DNA of 64,000 nt from Exiguobacterium aurantiacum (GCF_024362205.1 NZ_CP101462.1:1516501-1580500); one strand, 5' to 3'. Counted from the first letter of the stretch, positions 49,763 through 58,597 are shown. Notes: generated by a model not told the origin, from the sequence alone. Numbers and translations: made by a program.

Positions 49763-50540
49763 TCATCGCATTACAATCAACTCGGACAAATCGTCAATCG
49801 ACTCGTCGGCTCCTGCATCGGACTCCTCCCAGCGGTCGTTCCGTTTCCAAACCGTCCGCATGCCGACTCGTTTGGCTGCTTGAATGTCGTGGAGCGCAGG
49901 GTCCCCGACGAACATGGCAGTTCCTGGCGTAACGTCTAATCGCTCGAGGCCCCGATGAAACAGCTCGGGGTCTGGCTTTTTCATACCTTCCCATTCTGAG
50001 ACGAGAATGCAATCGAAATAGTCGTGGATACCTAGACCATGGATCGACTTCATTTGAAATTCGCCAAATCCGTTCGTGATGATGCCGCGCCGAAGACCAT
50101 GCGCTTTCATGGCGCTCAGCATCGGGTCGAGATTCGGGAACGCGACACAACAATGCTGAAACGTTGCAGTAACTTTGCTCGACTTCTTTTTTATAAATCA
50201 GTCCTTTTTGAAGCAAATCGAAAAATATGTTTTGCACGTTCCGATGATGGAACGTGGTGTCTGTTCTCGTGTACACATCATATGAAAATCCGAGCTTCGA
50301 AAAACATGTAACAAACTCCTCATGGTACCGATCTGCAATCACAGGAGGCGATACACCCTCCTGCTTCGCTCTTACTGTAATCGGGGTCCCGTTACAATCG
50401 CTGCCTGACACATATAGTACTTCTTCTTTTTTTAGCCGAAAATACCTTGCTAAAATATCTCCGGAAAGAAGACTCGAAACATGTCCTAAATGTAAAGATC
50501 CGTTCGCATAAACCCAAGCCCCACCAATGAATACAGCCAT
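49763..50540 (-). pseudogene. metS-HAD chimeric pseudogene
   Basis: From ATG 50540 (RBS GGAGGAA) the first 125 codons are the N-terminus of methionyl-tRNA synthetase: [20 protein letters not shown] with the HIGH-type motif HLGH, then [11 protein letters not shown] and [15 protein letters not shown]. At about 50165 the sequence switches, in another frame, to the C-terminal part of a HAD phosphatase: [46 protein letters not shown]. The synthetase lacks its KMSKS and anticodon domains and the HAD lacks its nucleophile DxD motif. A deletion joining two genes explains this; neither part can be functional. Confidence 0.82.
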
Positions 50541-50576
50541 GACTTCATTCCTCCAGTTAATTAGTTGAATAGAAAA

Positions 50577-50623
50577 CAAAAAAACCTCGCCCTCAACTGT
50601 TCATAACAGTTAAGGACGAGGTT
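50577..50623 (-). terminator. T-box leader terminator
   Basis: 19-nt arms with two internal mismatches, loop ATG, followed on the minus strand by TTTTTTT. It is the attenuator of the T-box. Confidence 0.88.
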
Positions 50624-50892
50624 TGGATTCCCCGTGGTACCACCTTAGTTCGCAAAATGACTTACGCCATTTGCCTCTACAAGTACAGAACAAATAAGCT
50701 CGTTCGTATACCGTGACATTGATAACGGATGCCAATTCCCGTCGAAGCCTACTCATACGAAACGTATTTTCAGGTCGAAGCTCAGAGACCATTTTCAAGT
50801 GAGGATTTTTAACTTCTTTTCAGCTACCGAAGTTCTTTGTATAAAAATCGAGTCACTCTACTTTTCTCTTCCATGCCTTTTTTCGAATATGT
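50577..50892 (-). ncRNA. T-box riboswitch leader (probably Met-specific)
   Basis: A transcribed leader of about 315 nt. On the minus strand it has the conserved T-box AAGGTGGTACCACGG (50646-50632), the end of Stem I as AGTAGGCTTCGACGGGA and CCGTTATC, and the attenuator. T-boxes sense uncharged tRNA and open synthetase genes. An ATG triplet at 50792-50790 in the expected specifier region fits Met, consistent with the MetRS remnant downstream. The regulator looks intact although its target is broken. Confidence 0.85.
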
Positions 50893-50898
50893 ATAAGT

Positions 50899-50927
50899 AT
50901 CTTATTCCCATTGGAATTTTTAGTCAA
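50899..50927 (-). promoter_or_regulatory. promoter of the T-box transcript
   Basis: Minus strand TTGACT (50927-50922), 17-nt spacer, TAAGAT (50904-50899). Confidence 0.65.
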
Positions 50928-50935
50928 CAATTATT

Positions 50936-51586
50936 TCAAATTTGTGGAATGAGTAAGTTGACTGTCTTTTTCACCGTATCGACAATCCGGGTAAGCGTAT
51001 CGTTTTTCGACAGCAATACCTCCTCGCCCGTCTCATCAAAGCAATACGCGATCGGAATCGAATGGCCACAGTTCCGATACGACCCGTCGGCATGGCTCGT
51101 CCCAAGAATGATTGATCGTTGTTGCAATGCAATCTTTTTCGCTTCTCCAGACCATTCCTCGTATTGTTCTTCGCTGAACATGCCGACTCCAATCGGATTG
51201 AAGATAAGTTGAATGTCCTCTTCCGATTTGAGTCCTTCCAGCCCCATGAAGATTTCTCGACAGAGCACATATCCGTATCGTTGACCATCGTCATCGACGG
51301 TTGACGGCATGAAGAGCGGCATCGTTTCCGGTGTCTTGGCACGGTCCAACAGTGTTTCCCCACGCTTGTTGATGATGAGGGCTCGGTCCACGTTCTGCTC
51401 GTTCCGATAGCCCATCACGACCGCTGTCTGAAACGTCTTCGCGAGTTTCTTGACCTCGGGAAGATGGGTAACCTGACAATAGCCTTCCGGATACAAGATC
51501 AAGTCCACATCAGGGTTCGCTTTGATGTCTTGACTGAATTGCTCTAGGTGTTTTTCCATTTTGGGTTGGCCAATCAGAATCTTCAT
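50936..51586 (-). CDS. nitrilase-superfamily carbon-nitrogen hydrolase
   Basis: A 216-aa hydrolase with the catalytic triad of the nitrilase superfamily: E34 in LYPEGY, K84 in DRAKTPET and C109 in YVLCREIF. It should hydrolyse a C-N bond of an amide or nitrile. At 216 aa it is shorter than most members (about 270), with a compact C-terminus. AAAGGTG lies upstream of ATG. It ends just before the T-box promoter. Confidence 0.85.
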   Translation of the reverse strand: MKILIGQPKMEKHLEQFSQDIKANPDVDLILYPEGYCQVTHLPEVKKLAKTFQTAVVMGYRNEQNVDRALIINKRGETLLDRAKTPETMPLFMPSTVDDDGQRYGYVLCREIFMGLEGLKSEEDIQLIFNPIGVGMFSEEQYEEWSGEAKKIALQQRSIILGTSHADGSYRNCGHSIPIAYCFDETGEEVLLSKNDTLTRIVDTVKKTVNLLIPQI

Positions 51587-51634
51587 ATGTACGGCACACC
51601 TTTCTCAAATTTACATTTTTTAAAATCAATATTC

Positions 51635-52153
51635 TCACTTCGTTGCAAAGCCGACTAAACAAAGAGGTTTCTTCTCTTGAATCGCCTCGACCACGCCTCC
51701 GGCAATCTCTTCATGCGTCAACCAGCGGCGCTGCCCTTTCACGACCTGATAGCCGAGTTGCACTTGGTGATAACGGACGTCTTCAGGGATTGTCAGCCCG
51801 TTCCTCACACCGCTCGGATTGGCGCGGCTCCCTAGAAGATGGAACACGTCCGTGCCCCTTTGTAGTGCTGACAACACACACGGTAAGGCATCAGCTGCGT
51901 CCGAATAAATCCAGGCAACGACCAAGTCGAAATCTCCATGAATCTCAATCGAACGTCGCAGTGCTTCCTTCAGAAGCAAGTCGTCCCGATAGTCGACCAA
52001 TACGGCAGACAGACGATCTGGCAATCGCTCGGTCAATCGGCTCATTTTCTCGCCATCCCGTCCGATGATAGATACGTGATACCCGACCTCTGCCAACCAA
52101 AGGACCGTCCCCGCCAGCATCCCGCTGCCGCCGATTACTAGCGCATGTTTCAC
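51635..52153 (-). CDS. short SDR-like Rossmann protein
   Basis: A 172-aa protein with the cofactor motif VIGGSGMLAGTVLWLAE and GRDGEKMSRL, so it should bind NAD(P). It lacks a clear Ser-Tyr-Lys triad and is shorter than active SDRs (about 250 aa). The start is GTG with AGAAGG upstream. It lies 48 nt upstream of the nitrilase-like gene on the same strand and may be cotranscribed. Confidence 0.8.
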   Translation of the reverse strand: MKHALVIGGSGMLAGTVLWLAEVGYHVSIIGRDGEKMSRLTERLPDRLSAVLVDYRDDLLLKEALRRSIEIHGDFDLVVAWIYSDAADALPCVLSALQRGTDVFHLLGSRANPSGVRNGLTIPEDVRYHQVQLGYQVVKGQRRWLTHEEIAGGVVEAIQEKKPLCLVGFATK

Positions 52154-52244
52154 GATATATCTGTCCCTTCTGTCCGTTTATAAGTATGGAAGGAATCCTG
52201 TCTTACGAGAGCGAAATCTACATATAACATCCCCTCAAGGAGGC

Positions 52245-52691
52245 ATGATTCCCATTCCATCGACCATCTATTTCATCAAACCAATCGAGTCGCCACACGA
52301 ACTCGATGAATCGTTCCCAGTCATGAACCAACTGCGTACCGACCTGACGCTCGACACCTATCGCGAGCTCGTCGCCGCCATGCGACCACAAGGCTATGAA
52401 CTGTATGCGTTATACGCCGACGATGCGATTGTATCGCTTGCGGGTATTGAGCTCCGCGTCAATCTCTATCTCGAGAAATACGTCTTCATTTACGACCTTG
52501 TGACGTGCGCGAACCATCGCTCGAACGGATATGGTGAGATGCTGCTTCACTTCGTCCACGAATACGCCCGCGACCATAGTGCCAAATACGTCGCCCTCGA
52601 GTCAGGACTTGCCCGGACCGAGGCGCACCGCTTTTATACAGACAAAATGGACTATGCCATCACGAGCTATTCGTTTCGTAAACAGCTTTGA
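52245..52691 (+). CDS. GNAT family N-acetyltransferase
   Basis: A 148-aa acetyltransferase; the CoA-binding part reads NHRSNGYGEMLLHFVHEYARDHSA, followed by YVALESGLARTEAHRFYTDKMDY. The start is odd: AAGGAGG ends 1 nt before the only nearby ATG (52245), too close for good initiation; ATT codons at 52248 or 52254 fall at better distances. Substrate unknown. Confidence 0.8.
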   Translation: MIPIPSTIYFIKPIESPHELDESFPVMNQLRTDLTLDTYRELVAAMRPQGYELYALYADDAIVSLAGIELRVNLYLEKYVFIYDLVTCANHRSNGYGEMLLHFVHEYARDHSAKYVALESGLARTEAHRFYTDKMDYAITSYSFRKQL

Positions 52692-52792
52692 ATTCGTTGT
52701 AACGAAAAAGGAAGAGCCTGTCGCTCTTCCCGTCTCTATTATATCGCGATTCTCGAACCAAAAACAGACTATCTTCTCCTAAATTTAGCCAC

Positions 52793-52798
52793 TATACT
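52793..52798 (+). promoter_or_regulatory. putative -10 TATACT before arr
   Basis: TATACT 33 nt before the arr start. No convincing -35. Confidence 0.4.
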
Positions 52799-52831
52799 GT
52801 GAAGACAACCTGACTGAAGGAGAGATGAAGC

Positions 52832-53248
52832 ATGACTGATGACATGAGACCGCTCGACCCCGGCCCGTTTTTTCACGGCACGAAAGCCGAACTGAAGCTA
52901 GGTGACTTGCTTGAACCGAAGCGACGTTCGAACTATCAAGACAAGCAGTCGAATTACGTCTACTTCAGCGCCACCCTCGACGCCGCCAAATGGGGAGCCG
53001 AACTGGCGAGCGGTGAGGCTCGTGAGCGCATCTATCTCGTCGAACCGACGGGTGACTTCGAGAATGACCCGAACTTGACGGACAAGCGCTTCCCAGGCAA
53101 TCCGACCCGGTCGTACCGGTCGAATGCCCCGCTCAAAGTCGTGGCCGAGCTCGGGGCGTGGGAACGCCATCCGGATGATGTGATCACGCATATGCTTGAA
53201 TCGCTTGAGAAACTGCGGCAAGCTGGGGAAGATGTGATTGACGACTGA
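52832..53248 (+). CDS. arr: rifampin ADP-ribosyltransferase
   Basis: A 138-aa enzyme that inactivates rifamycins by ADP-ribosylation with NAD+. The family core is clear: PFFHGTKAELKLGDLL with H15, YVYFSATLDAAKWGAELA, RIYLVEPTGDFENDPN and LTDKRFPGNPTRSYRS, nearly identical to Arr of mycobacteria in these segments. Length is typical. AAGGAGAG precedes ATG. It is followed within 18 nt by a membrane-anchored protein gene. No mobile element is visible around it, so it is probably an intrinsic chromosomal copy. Confidence 0.94.
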   Translation: MTDDMRPLDPGPFFHGTKAELKLGDLLEPKRRSNYQDKQSNYVYFSATLDAAKWGAELASGEARERIYLVEPTGDFENDPNLTDKRFPGNPTRSYRSNAPLKVVAELGAWERHPDDVITHMLESLEKLRQAGEDVIDD

Positions 53249-53265
53249 CACGAAGGAGAAGCACC

Positions 53266-53697
53266 TTGAAGAAATTCCACAACAAACGCAAGTATATGTT
53301 GATCATCAGTCTCGTCGTCGTACTGCTATATGCGACGACGTTTATCCCGCAGCGAGTCATCACGACGTCACCGTCGAGCGTGTCCCACATCCACGTGCTT
53401 GACGGTCAGAGCGGTTATGAACTCAACTTGAGTGACCGAGACGACATATACACCGTCATGAATAACTTGAATGACGTCACATTTCAAAAAGGAAAGCCTA
53501 GTATCGGCTATATGGGTTACTCGTATCGGGTCACCTTATATGATCAAGACGGAGATGAGTTAGACGAATTCATCATCAACAGTGAGGACACGCTCCGCTA
53601 CCACGGTTTCTTTTACGCGGCAAAGTCAGGAAAAATCGACTATAACAAGCTTGACGCGTGGATGGCGCAAGTGAAGGCACAACCTGTTGAAGAATGA
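53266..53697 (+). CDS. hypothetical membrane-anchored protein
   Basis: A 143-aa protein with a basic N-terminus, one hydrophobic helix (MLIISLVVVLLYATTFI) and an extracellular domain of about 110 residues with beta-rich sequence (YMGYSYRVTLYDQDGDELDEFIIN). No family recognised. The start is TTG with AAGGAGAAG 6 nt upstream. Probably in one transcript with arr. Confidence 0.6.
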   Translation: MKKFHNKRKYMLIISLVVVLLYATTFIPQRVITTSPSSVSHIHVLDGQSGYELNLSDRDDIYTVMNNLNDVTFQKGKPSIGYMGYSYRVTLYDQDGDELDEFIINSEDTLRYHGFFYAAKSGKIDYNKLDAWMAQVKAQPVEE

Positions 53698-53705
53698 AGC
53701 GATGT

Positions 53706-53951
53706 CTATCGAAGCGATTGATTGGCTCTACGTCTCGACAGCAAGGTAATTAGCACCAGACTTGCTATCGCTGAGGTTGCAATCTTAAGCTGAAATCCAT
53801 TCGTCAATCCTTCGATCACATATCCCCTAAGTTGTTGGGACAGACTCGCTTCCGGTATCCAGTCAATCACATAGCCGATTCCTAGCATTGCAGGAAGGCT
53901 TATCGCGACATAAATATCAATAAACACGAGTGTGAACGTCTTGATGTTTAT
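53706..53951 (-). CDS. hypothetical small membrane protein, non-standard start
   Basis: A protein of about 81 aa with two helices (IYVAISLPAMLGIGYVIDWI and IATSAIASLVLITLLSRRR). GTG 53927 has no RBS. Upstream in the same frame, ATA 53951 is preceded by GGAGGTAGGAG at ideal distance, and the added residues extend the first helix. Either ATA is the start, or an ATG was recently mutated. No family recognised. Confidence 0.5.
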   Translation of the reverse strand: MNIKTFTLVFIDIYVAISLPAMLGIGYVIDWIPEASLSQQLRGYVIEGLTNGFQLKIATSAIASLVLITLLSRRRANQSLR

Positions 53952-54105
53952 CGTCTCCTACCTCCATTTCTGGCTGCACTGAATTGTAAAGTCTCCCGAC
54001 CAAATTATAAATGATACAATCCATTCAAAAATTAGCTCAAGAATAAAAAAGAATAGACACTATGTGTATATGTCGATGCCAACATGTACACAGCGTGTCT
54101 TCAAT

Positions 54106-54522
54106 TTACTGTTTTCTAACGTACTTTGCGAAATTATCAAGAATTGCCTGCCAACCTTGACGCTGTAACTCAAGCGGATTCATCGATTCCGCATCAAATG
54201 TTTCGACCACTTTTGTTTGCTCCCCTTCCGAAACAAATGAAACGGTTACTCTACGATTGTCTTCAAGGTGATATTGAATGAGTTGATTGACCTGAACTTC
54301 ATCATATACACCTTCAAAATCGAAGCCCATACTTTTATCTTTGGCCTCCATCCGACTTCGAAACTTTCCTCCGGCTCTCAAGTCATTCTCTGCTTCCGTC
54401 GTGTGCCAATCTTCTGATGCATGATTCCACTGCTTAATATGGTCAGGTTCTGTCCAAAGTCGCCATACTTTATCGATTGGCGCGTCAACGAGAGATGATA
54501 CAGTCACTGTATTTGAATCCAT
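54106..54522 (-). CDS. SRPBCC/AHSA1 family protein
   Basis: A 138-aa START-like protein of the AHSA1 branch: VDAPIDKVWRLWTEPDHIKQWNHAS at the N-terminus, FEGVYDEVQVNQLIQYHLEDNRRVTVSF in the middle and GWQAILDNFAKYVRK at the end, all family marks. Function unknown. ATG 54522 has AAAGGAG 9 nt upstream; the frame is open earlier. Confidence 0.87.
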   Translation of the reverse strand: MDSNTVTVSSLVDAPIDKVWRLWTEPDHIKQWNHASEDWHTTEAENDLRAGGKFRSRMEAKDKSMGFDFEGVYDEVQVNQLIQYHLEDNRRVTVSFVSEGEQTKVVETFDAESMNPLELQRQGWQAILDNFAKYVRKQ

Positions 54523-54910
54523 CCAATAATCTCCTTTGAAATGAATTGTTTCTAAACGCTTTAACTTCGACACTGAATGATCAACAACAAATAACATCTT
54601 TTACATCACATCATTCGATGTGCATTCGTTGAAATCCTTCTTCCCCCTTCTCTGACATATACTTGATTGCAATACGGTATTAAATCGACTCTTCGACAGA
54701 TTGAGAGATGCAAATAGCGCTGAATAGACGTTCTTTTCCGTAGTGCAAATCCTTATCAACGGAGAGGCAGATTCTCTAATCGTTTAGGCCGTTTGAAAAT
54801 AAACGAGTATATTCTTAAGAAGAATTCAGATGCGAAATCAATCCAAAATAAAACGTGCCCAAAGCAACAATCGATGCTTCGAACACGTTTTAATTCCACT
54901 GTGACTTTAC
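54523..54910. other. intergenic stretch without a gene
   Basis: 388 nt. It holds a small hairpin CACATC-attc-GATGTG (54607-54622), an AT-rich part with TTCTTAAGAA near 54810, and the terminator of the large permease gene at its right end. No ORF with an RBS was seen. Confidence 0.5.
54843..54892 (-). terminator. terminator of the ABC permease gene
   Basis: AAAACGTG / CACGTTTT with an inner AAGCA/TGCTT stem; TTTTATTTT follows on the minus strand. Confidence 0.7.
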
Positions 54911-57900
54911 TTAGTTGATATCGAAGGCAATCACGTAGTCTCCTCCGACAATCTCTCCGCTCACAAGGAGCGCTGCACGCTTAGTTTCTTCTGGAACTTC
55001 ATAGGTCAGGGTGACCAAAGATGTAGACGGAACACGTAACCAGGAATTGTGTTCCCACCCTCCTCGTTCGACCACCGTGAATGTTTTGACTTTATACTCT
55101 TCTCCTTGATCATCAAGCAACTTATAGCCCGGAGGATAGTATTTGATAATTCCCCCATCTGAGTCCGTCCCGGCCTTCGGTGTGTCACCACGTACCGCCA
55201 CCGAAACCAATTTGTATCCTGGCTTAGCCGGGGCAACTTCTGCAGGAGTCGGAACAATCTTCTCGATGCTGACGAGTTCATCACGGTAGGTCGGGTCGTC
55301 ATATTCATAATAACGATACGAATCATTTCCTCGTTTTTCGATTTCTCGTGAAGAATCAGAAGGTTTATTAGAAATATCCACACCAATCACATATTCACCG
55401 GCCACTATATCCCCATTAACGATAAGCGCGACCCGTGCTGTGTTTTCTGGAACTTCATATGTCAATGTGACCAAGGACGTTGAAGGAACTCGAAGCCAAG
55501 AGTTATGTTCCCATCCCCCTCGTTCAACTACACTAAACGATTTCACCTTGTACTCTTCACCATTGTCATCCAGCAACTTAAAACCTGGCGGATGGTACTT
55601 GATGGTTCCACCGTTTGCATCTACATCGTCTTGAGGCGTCTTCCCACGTACCGCCACCGAAACCAACTTGTATCCTGGCTTAGCTGGGGCAACCTCATCA
55701 GGCGTCGGGACAATTTTCTCGATGCTGACGAGTTCATCACGGTAAGTCGGATTATCATATTCATAGTACCGATACGCCTTGCTACCGCGTGCCTCAACCG
55801 CACCCGTCTTCGAGGACGCCGGTGAAGATTCTGGATCCGTCGAGTCGGAATCGAGGTCGCCCAGCTTCTCCCCTTTCGTGCCCTGCACTTCGGTCACTTC
55901 ACGTTGCACTGGTTCCTTTTCTCCTTCTGGGAGCGCGAAGAAGAACAAGGTCAAGACGGCTGCGCCGAGACCTCCTGCGACGGTCCCAAGGATCCATTTG
56001 AAGCGACGCTCCGTCCGTTTAGTGTTCACCTGCGTCCCACGCATCGCCTGGTAGGGCAAGACGCTAACGGCCATCTGGGCCGGGAGTAACGCGCCGATCA
56101 GGCCCGTCAGCACGGGAACGAGTAGTGTCGCCGTGAGGAAGAGCACCTCGGTGAGCGGAAGCGACCCATATACGTTCCAGACGAGCACACCCGCGACGAC
56201 CAGGCCGAGTAGACCGGCCAAGAGTCCGAGCAATCCGCCTTCGACGAGCACGAGACGGCGCACGTTCGCCGAGCGCCAGCCGGTCGCCTTGAGGATGGCG
56301 ATCTCACTTCTCCGTTCGTTGATGTTCTGCCACATGACCTCCGTCGTCGTCAGGACGGCGATGAGGAGCGATACGCCCATGGCGACATAGTGCATCGTCC
56401 CGACCTCAAGGGCGACATACTCCCCGAGAAGCGAGGTGAACATGACGCCTTGCAGGCGGACTGAGACGAACAGGAAGAACATGAACAAACTCGTCGGCAC
56501 CGCGATGGCGAGCAGTGTCAAGAGCGTGCGCTTCCACTGAGTCACGAGCTGGTTGAACGCCATCCCGAGCACGCCCTCGGCCCGGACGAGCCGTAACCCG
56601 CGCGTCGTCGCCCCGGAGCGCAGCGCCTCATACGGTTTGATCTGACGGATCATCATCATCGGCACGAGGGACCCCAACACATAAATCCCGAGCCCACCAA
56701 ACCCGATCAAGACGACACGAATCCAGGTCGTCGCCGTATCCCCGGCAAGGAGGAACGCACCCAAGATGGACCACGCGATGAGGGCGACGACACCCCCGAG
56801 CAGGATCGCCTCGATCAAGAGGAGACGAGATAGCTGTCTCGGTCCCCACCCGAGCGAGAGCAGCACCGCGAACTCTTTTTTTCGGGCGTACAACATGATC
56901 ACGTTCGACGTGAACACGTACAAAATCGCGACGAGGATGACGCTCGCGATGACGCCACCCATGCCCATCTTCGTCTCCTCGAAGATGGTGAACGAAGAGC
57001 CTAGGCGGACCCACGGCTGTTGGACCCAGCCGAGCGCCTCGCCCTCTTTGAGGCCTGGCAGATACGTCAGTGCCATCTGCGGGGACGACCCGAGCGTGAC
57101 GTCAGTGATGAGCCCCGTCGTCTCCTCGATCTCCTTCGCGACCGTCTGAAGCTTCGCCTCGCTCGCCTCGTTCAGCTCGTCGACCCCGCTCACGTTGACC
57201 CGGATCGCCGAGATCGGCTCGTCGCCGAGGATGGCGGCGGCCGCCTCGAGCGTCGTCAGGACGAGCGGCGGGCGGGTGAGGAAACCGCGGTCGTTATTCA
57301 GCGGCAACATCTCCTTCACCGGGTTGACCGGCTCGTCATTCGCATCGATGACCCAATCGGCCTTGGCCGGGAAATACGTCTCCATCGGCAGGTCGGTGAG
57401 CGGGTCGCGCGCCATATCGAGCTTGCCTGGGTCGAAGGCCCCGATATAATTTAGTTTCACTTTCGGCCAATCCAATCCCGTCTCACTGAACATATTGAGC
57501 GGCCGGTACATCTGTTTCAACGGATAAATGCTGTCCTCTGGGACCTCGTAAGGTTTCACCTGGTAGGCGAACGGCCATCTCTCCGCGAACGGACTCGTGA
57601 CGGTCTCATAGTCCAGTGAAGAGGGGCGCATCATGAGAAAGTTGAATGCATCATTCTCGTCCGAGAAGCCGAGTGGGTCCCCGTTCAGCAGGGACTGGAT
57701 GACTTCCTTATGCACTTCCTTGCTACCGACGGGCTCGACTTCGTCAATCGTTTTCCCGGAAAGACTCTCGAGATAGCTCTTTCCACCTTTGTCCCGCACA
57801 TAATTGGCGATCTCTTGGGTGTCTGTCGTGTCGATTGGAAGTTCGACCTCTTCCAACTCATAGGCCATGGTCATGTCGACAAAATTCTCGGTGCTCATGA

Positions 57901-58597
57901 TCACGGGGACTTGGACGATTCCCTCTTCATTCACACTCGTGTCGACTGACCCAGAGAAATACTGACTATGCCCAGTCTTCACTACTGCTTTGTCCAAGCC
58001 GACCAAGCTCGCCTCTGCCTCCGGATCGATTCCGGCAATCATAAAATTGGAGGGCAGAATCGGCTCGATGGTCTCGCCGACGTCAGGTGGCGACATGCCA
58101 TAGTTTGGGTCGGCCTCCATCGGGCGCCAATCTCCTAAGACGTAAAGATTTGAGATGTCTTCTTCGATCCCAGCACCCGTATTCGTACGTTCGATAAATT
58201 TCACGCGATACACTTTCGGCTCGTCCGTTTGAAACGTGCCAATCTTCTTGAAATATTCATACGATCCGATCATCGCAATTGGTGCCGCGACCTCGATGTC
58301 GCTAATCTGTTTGATTTGCTCATACTGCTCGAGTGTGATTCCGCCGTCCAAGCCGCTCATATAGTTCGGTTCGAGCAAATCCAGCTCCTCGGTCACGCTC
58401 CGCGTGCCCGGCGGCCGGACGACGATATGATAGGAGGATTTCCAACGTTTCTCGAGTTCGGATACGACCGTTCCCTTGTTCGACTCGGTGAGCCCGACGA
58501 GATACGACAGCCCGGTACTGACGATCAAGACGCCGACGAGGAGCAGGATGAACCGCTCCTTGTTGCGCCACCACGAGTTCCAGATGAACTTAAGCAT
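54911..58597 (-). CDS. FtsX-type ABC permease with tandem C-terminal domains
   Basis: A 1228-aa membrane protein. Helix 1 (16-37) is followed by a 500-residue extracellular domain, three helices of a first FtsX module (about 545-660), then a second FtsX module (about 740-865) and one more helix (LGAAVLTLFFFALP). After a Ser/Asp/Glu linker come two near-identical extracellular domains of about 135 residues, each with YRYYEYD.PTYRDELVSI and VERGGWEHNSWLRVPSTSLV. The 7-8 helix MacB/LolE-like core pairs with the adjacent ATPase. The tandem domains resemble DUF4352-type sandwich domains and are not part of ordinary FtsX permeases. Confidence 0.85.
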   Translation of the reverse strand: MLKFIWNSWWRNKERFILLLVGVLIVSTGLSYLVGLTESNKGTVVSELEKRWKSSYHIVVRPPGTRSVTEELDLLEPNYMSGLDGGITLEQYEQIKQISDIEVAAPIAMIGSYEYFKKIGTFQTDEPKVYRVKFIERTNTGAGIEEDISNLYVLGDWRPMEADPNYGMSPPDVGETIEPILPSNFMIAGIDPEAEASLVGLDKAVVKTGHSQYFSGSVDTSVNEEGIVQVPVIMSTENFVDMTMAYELEEVELPIDTTDTQEIANYVRDKGGKSYLESLSGKTIDEVEPVGSKEVHKEVIQSLLNGDPLGFSDENDAFNFLMMRPSSLDYETVTSPFAERWPFAYQVKPYEVPEDSIYPLKQMYRPLNMFSETGLDWPKVKLNYIGAFDPGKLDMARDPLTDLPMETYFPAKADWVIDANDEPVNPVKEMLPLNNDRGFLTRPPLVLTTLEAAAAILGDEPISAIRVNVSGVDELNEASEAKLQTVAKEIEETTGLITDVTLGSSPQMALTYLPGLKEGEALGWVQQPWVRLGSSFTIFEETKMGMGGVIASVILVAILYVFTSNVIMLYARKKEFAVLLSLGWGPRQLSRLLLIEAILLGGVVALIAWSILGAFLLAGDTATTWIRVVLIGFGGLGIYVLGSLVPMMMIRQIKPYEALRSGATTRGLRLVRAEGVLGMAFNQLVTQWKRTLLTLLAIAVPTSLFMFFLFVSVRLQGVMFTSLLGEYVALEVGTMHYVAMGVSLLIAVLTTTEVMWQNINERRSEIAILKATGWRSANVRRLVLVEGGLLGLLAGLLGLVVAGVLVWNVYGSLPLTEVLFLTATLLVPVLTGLIGALLPAQMAVSVLPYQAMRGTQVNTKRTERRFKWILGTVAGGLGAAVLTLFFFALPEGEKEPVQREVTEVQGTKGEKLGDLDSDSTDPESSPASSKTGAVEARGSKAYRYYEYDNPTYRDELVSIEKIVPTPDEVAPAKPGYKLVSVAVRGKTPQDDVDANGGTIKYHPPGFKLLDDNGEEYKVKSFSVVERGGWEHNSWLRVPSTSLVTLTYEVPENTARVALIVNGDIVAGEYVIGVDISNKPSDSSREIEKRGNDSYRYYEYDDPTYRDELVSIEKIVPTPAEVAPAKPGYKLVSVAVRGDTPKAGTDSDGGIIKYYPPGYKLLDDQGEEYKVKTFTVVERGGWEHNSWLRVPSTSLVTLTYEVPEETKRAALLVSGEIVGGDYVIAFDIN
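54914..55325 (-). repeat. tandem domain repeat, copy B
   Basis: Distal (C-terminal) copy of a repeat with a 456-nt (152-codon) period. It encodes YRYYEYDDPTYRDELVS to the protein end. Confidence 0.85.
55370..55781 (-). repeat. tandem domain repeat, copy A
   Basis: Proximal copy, offset 456 nt from copy B. Both share long identical protein blocks while the DNA carries many silent changes, so the duplication is not recent. Confidence 0.85.

Noticed and set aside
52710-52730. Terminator after the GNAT gene
   Set aside because: GGAAGAGC/GCTCTTCC forms a hairpin but is not followed by a T-run on the plus strand; the T-run lies on the minus side where no gene ends. Left out as uncertain.
54914-55781. 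Insertion element or assembly duplication in the permease gene
   Set aside because: Copies are in frame, diverged at silent sites and have no terminal inverted repeats or target duplications.
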